DNA of 64,000 nucleotides from Megascapheus bottae. Lineage: Eukaryota > Chordata > Mammalia > Rodentia > Geomyidae. The notes beneath the pieces are model-generated. The model made no database searches and was not told where the DNA came from. It saw nothing but the letters and a program-made list of their open reading frames with translations. A program made the position numbers and the translations under genes. The stretch is from positions 17,034 to 81,033 of the forward strand of contig JANJXV010001744.1 in NCBI GenBank assembly GCA_024803745.1, read 5' to 3'. Position 1 is the stretch's first letter; each line of letters begins with the position of its first letter. Positions 60,301 through 64,000 of this stretch are shown here, one piece after another.

Positions 60301-62520
60301 CTTACTTCAGAAACATCCATTCTATGACTTCGCACACCTCCATTCCATGATTTCACACACCTCCATTCTTTGACTTCACACACCTCCGTTCTATGAGTTC
60401 ACACACCTCCATTCTATGAGTTCACACACCTCCATTTAGACTTCACACACCTCCATTCTGTGACTTCACACACCTCCATTCTGTGACTTCACACACCTCC
60501 ATTCTGTGACTTCACACACCTCCATTCTATGACTTCACACACCTCCATTCTGTGACTTCACACACCTCCATTCTGTGACTTCACACACCTCCATTTTGAC
60601 TTCACACACTTCCATTCTTTGACTTCACACACCTCCATTCTGTGACTTCACACACCACCATTGTTTGACTTCACACACCTCCATTTTTAGACTTCAAACA
60701 CCTCCTTTCCATGACTTCACACATCTCCATTTTATGAGTTCCCACACCTCCATTTTGACTTCACACACCTCCATTCTATGATTCACACCCCTCCATTCTA
60801 CTTCAGAAATATCCATTCTATGACTTCACACACCTCCATTTTATGACTTCACAAACCTCCATTCTGTGACTTCACACACCTTCATTCTGAGTTCACACAA
60901 TTCAATTCTGTGACTTCAAACACCTCAGTTCTGGCTTCACACACCTTCATTCTATGACTTCACACACTTCCATTCTCTGACTTCACACACCTCCATTCTG
61001 TGCCTTCAAACACCTCCATTCTATGACTTAACACACTTTCATTCTTACTTCACAAACATTAGTACTATGGCTTCACACACCTCCATTCTATGACTTCACA
61101 CACCTCCATTCTATGACTTCACATACCTCCGTCTGTGACTTCACACACCTCAATTCTGTGACTTCACACACCTCCATTATGACTTCACACAACTCCATTC
61201 TATAACTTCACACACCTCCATTCTATGACTTCACACTTCCATTCTGTGACTTCACACACCTCCATTCTGAGTTCACACACCTCCATTCTGACTTCACACA
61301 CCTCCATTCTATGACTTCACACACGTCCATTCTCACTTCACACACCTACATTCTATGACTTCACACAACTCCATTCTGACTTCACACACCGCCATTCTGT
61401 GACTTCACACACCTCCATTCCATGACTTCACACACCTCCTTTCGATGACTTCACACACCTACATTCTGTGAATTCACACACCTCCATTCTTTGACTTCAC
61501 ACACGTCCATTTTGACTTCACACACTTCCATTCTTTGACTTCACACACCTCCATTCTGTGACTTCACACACCACCATTGTTTGACTTCACACACCTTTAT
61601 TGTTTGACTTCACACACCTCCATTGTGAGTTCACAAACCTCCATTCTGTGATTTCACACACCCCATTCTGTGATTTCACACACCTTTATTGTTTGACTTC
61701 ACACACCTCCATTCTTTGACTTCACACCTCTCCATTCCATGACTTCACACACCTGCATTCGATGACTTCACACACCTCCATTCTATGATTTCACACACCT
61801 CCCTTGTGACTTCACACACCTCCATTCTATGACTTCACACAACTCCATTCTGACTTCACACACCTCCATTCTGTGACTTCACACACCTCCATTCCATGAC
61901 TTCACACACCTCCATTCTGTGATTTCACACACCTCCATTCTGTGACTTCACACACCTTTATTGTTTGACTTCACACAATGCATTCTTTGACTTCACACAC
62001 CTTTATTCCATGACTTCACACACCTCCATTCTATGAGTTCTCAGACCTCCATTCTATGAGTTCACACACCTCCATTTTGACTTCATACACCTCCATTCTA
62101 TGACTTCACACACATTCATTCTTATTCAGAAACATCCATTCTATGACTTCACACACCTCCATTCCATGACTTCACACAGCTCCATTCTTTGACTTCACAC
62201 AACTCCATTCTATGAGTTCACACACCTCCATTTGTGACTCTACACACCACATTTTTGACTTCACACACCTCCATTCTGTGATTTCACACACTTCCATTCT
62301 GTGACTTCACACACCTTTATTGTTTGACTTCACACACCTCCATTCTTTGACTTCACACACCTCCATTACATGACTTCACACACCCCCATTCTATGAGTTC
62401 ACAAACCTCCATTCTATGAGTTCACACACCTACATTTTGACTTCACACACCTCCATTCTGTGACTTCACACACCTCCATTCTGTGACTTCACACACCTCC
62501 ATTGTGACTTCACACACCTC
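57316..62520. repeat. HOR-C copy 1 (5,205 bp)
   Basis: Markers recur with a 5,205-bp offset. A CATTCTATGACTTC run preceding CATTGTG lies at 57,316 and 62,521, ATGACTTCCCACACTTCC at 57,521 and 62,726, and CGATCTTGACTTC at 58,169 and 63,374. CCACGGCTTC lies at 58,620 and 63,835 (5,215), so there is slight indel drift. Inside, the modules ACTTCAGAAACATCC (near 57,815, 58,378, 58,738, 59,303, 60,305, 60,793) and CCTTTATTGTTTGAC recur every 0.35-1.0 kb with more divergence than inside HOR-A or HOR-B. HOR-C therefore looks older or less homogenised. The block at 61,756-62,455 belongs to HOR-B by similarity. Confidence 0.85.
61756..62455. repeat. HOR-B-like patch inside HOR-C
   Basis: CATTCGATGACTTCAC at 61,756 matches 36,446, and TTTGTGACTCTACACACC at 62,231 matches 36,921. 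The offset is exactly 25,310 at both points, with the same monomers between them, including ACACAATGCATTCT and CTTATTCAGAAACATCC. About 0.7 kb is thus collinear with HOR-B copy 1 (36,446-37,145), with only scattered substitutions. The sequences on either side follow different orders. Gene conversion or insertion of a HOR-B block would explain it. It could also be a remnant of a common ancestor, but the high similarity argues against that. Confidence 0.82.
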
Positions 62521-64000
62521 CATTCTATGACTTCACACACCTCCATTGTGACTTCACACACCTCCATTCTATGAGTTCACACACCTCCATTCTGACTTCG
62601 CACACCTCAATTCTATGATTTCACACACCTCCATTCTGATTTCACACACCTCCATTCTATGACTTCACAAAACTACATTCTGACTTCACACATCTCCATT
62701 CTGTGACTTCACACACCTCAATACCATGACTTCCCACACTTCCATTCGATGACTTCACACACCTCCATTCTTTGACTTCACACACCTCCATTCTTTGAGT
62801 TCACACACTTCCATTCTATGATTTCACACACCTCCATTGTGACTTCACACACCTTTATTGTTTGACTTCACACACCTCCATTCTGTGACTTCACACCTCC
62901 ATTCCATGACTTCACACACCTCCATTCTATGAGTTCACACACCTCCATTCTATGAGTTCACACACCTCCATTTTTACTTCACACACCTCCATTCTATGAC
63001 TTCACACACCTTCACTCTTACTTCAGAAACATCCATTCTATGACTTCACGCACCTCCATTCTATGACTTCACAAATCTCCGTTCTGTGACTTCACACACC
63101 TCCATTCTGAGTTCACACACCTCCATTCTATGACTTCACAGACCTCCATCCTGTGACTTCACACACCTTTATTGTTTGACTTCACACACCTCCATTCTGT
63201 GACTTCACACACCTTCATTGTGAGTTCAGACACCTTCATTCTGTGACTTCACACACCTCCATTCTGTGACTTCACACACCTCCAATATGTGACTTCACAC
63301 ACCTACATTCTATGACTTCATACAGCTCCATTCTGTGACTTCAAACACCTCCATTCTGTGACTTCACACACCTCGATCTTGACTTCACACACTTCCATTC
63401 TTTGACTTCACACACCTCCATTCTGTGACTTCACACACCACCATTGTTTGACTTCACACACCTCATTTTTGGACTTCACGCACCTCCATTCCATGACTTC
63501 ACACATCTCCATTTTATGAGTTCACACACCTGCATTGTGACTTCACACACGTCCATTCTATGACTTAACACACCTTCATTCTACTTCAGAAACATCCATT
63601 CTATGACTTCACACACCTCCATTCTATGAATTCACACACCTCCATTCTTTGACTTCACACACCTCCATTCTATGAGTTCACACACCTCCATTTGTGACTC
63701 TACACACCACCTTTTTGACTTCACACACCTCCATTCTGTGATTTCACACACGTCCATTCTGTGACTTCACACCTTTATTGTTTGACTTCACACACTCCAT
63801 TCTTTGACTTCACACACCTCCATTCCACGGCTTCACACACCTCCATTCTATGAGTTCACACACCTCCATTCTATGAATTCACACACCTCCATTTTGACTT
63901 CACACACCTCCATTCTATGACTTCACGCTCCTTCATTCTTACTTCAGAAACATCCATTCTATGACTTCACGTACTTCCTTTCTATGACTTCACAAATCTC
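62521..64000. repeat. HOR-C copy 2 (partial, continues beyond the window)
   Basis: The sequence matches 57,316 to about 58,795 with an offset of 5,205, rising to 5,215 near the end. Private HOR-C markers are all present: the CATTCGATG monomer after CTTCCCACACTTCC, CCTCGATCTTGAC, ACCTCATTTTTGGAC, CCACGGCTTCAC and CTTCACG(T)-type monomers. Differences are scattered, for example AAAACTACATT against ACAACTACATT near 62,669. The window ends inside this copy. Confidence 0.87.

Larger units (their letters stand above)
1..64000. repeat. 23-bp satellite / minisatellite array filling the window
   Basis: Every line of the window is built from the same unit: an 18-nt core, ACTTCACACACCTCCATT, plus a 3-5 nt linker (CTATG, CTGTG, CTTTG, CTCTG, TGTG, CTG, GTG, TTG). 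This gives monomers of 23, 22 or 21 bp. The commonest core changes are AGTTC, ATTTC or AATTC for ACTTC, and ACTTCC, ACCTGC, ACCTTT or AGCTCC around the CCTCC block. Array register is kept through all 64 kb, with no interruption by unique DNA, transposon, poly-A tail or gene. The + strand is very G-poor and C-rich. Both ends of the window are inside the array, so its true length is larger. The sequence shows a tandem array directly. That it is heterochromatic satellite in a eukaryote is inference from its size and hierarchy. I do not recognise the family name. Confidence 0.98.

Noticed and set aside
1..64000. CRISPR array
   Set aside because: The repeat is directly tandem with 3-5 nt linkers. 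There are no 25-40 bp unique spacers, no leader and no cas genes.
1..64000. Telomeric repeat or subtelomeric TTAGGG-type tract
   Set aside because: No run of TTAGGG/CCCTAA or related short telomere units was seen. The unit is 21-23 bp.
1..64000. Centromeric alpha-satellite or CENP-B box
   Set aside because: The monomer is 23 bp and not ~171 bp, and nothing resembling the CENP-B box core (TTCG...CGGG) was seen. A centromeric role cannot be excluded but is not shown.
1..64000. G-quadruplex forming minus strand
   Set aside because: The minus strand has GG pairs (GGAGG) once per monomer but no GGG runs spaced closely enough for a standard G4 motif.
1..64000. Transposon or retroelement insertion, tRNA or rRNA gene
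   Set aside because: No interruption of monomer register, no poly-A tail, no terminal repeats and no non-repeat segment longer than a few bases was found in reading through the window.

Overview
The whole 64 kb window is one uninterrupted, in-register tandem repeat (satellite) array. I can support no protein-coding gene, RNA gene, transposon or CRISPR array in it. The basic unit on the + strand is an 18-nt core, ACTTCACACACCTCCATT, followed by a short variable linker that usually ends in TG. Linkers CTATG, CTGTG, CTTTG and CTCTG give 23-bp monomers, TGTG gives 22 bp, and CTG, GTG or TTG gives 21 bp. At about 22-23 bp per unit the window holds roughly 2,800 monomers. The + strand is extremely poor in G (one or two G per monomer against about nine C), so the - strand is GT/GGAGG-rich. 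The consensus core and linkers lack CpG. An array of this length and hierarchy points to a eukaryotic chromosome (pericentromeric, subtelomeric or other heterochromatic satellite, or a giant minisatellite). I do not recognise the family and cannot name the species or clade. 

Monomers are organised into higher-order repeats (HORs), which can be followed by rare variant monomers. Three territories are visible. (A) 1-29,980: HOR-A, with homologous starts at 1, 5,481, 12,575 and 25,067. Copies are 5,480, 7,094 and 12,492 bp, then a truncated fourth. They differ by large internal deletions and nested duplications, not by base substitutions. The copies at 1 and 25,067 stay exactly collinear (offset 25,066) over at least 3.88 kb. 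(B) 30,432-56,925: HOR-B, about 7.76 kb, with starts at 30,432, 38,191, 45,541 and 53,299, plus a re-duplicated 0.45 kb fragment from about 56,472. Each full unit contains a 2.67 kb tandem subrepeat. (C) 57,316-64,000: HOR-C, 5,205 bp, one full copy and the start of a second. The first copy holds a 0.7 kb block collinear with HOR-B. Short mosaic stretches at 29,981-30,431 and 56,926-57,315 separate the territories. 

There is thus a hierarchy: 21-23 bp monomer, about 360 bp (16-mer scale) sub-blocks, 0.6-2.7 kb subrepeats, and 5-12.5 kb HORs. This fits expansion and homogenisation by unequal exchange, gene conversion or replication-based amplification. Short open frames of 60-74 codons are by-products of the repeat: three 23-bp monomers make a 69-bp, 23-residue pseudo-periodic peptide. 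The most useful points for follow-up are the linker-encoded barcode, the inherited TGACGTCA palindromes, the inter-territory patch, and a local cluster of one-base indels at 38.2-41.5 kb and 47.3-47.4 kb that may be assembly error.
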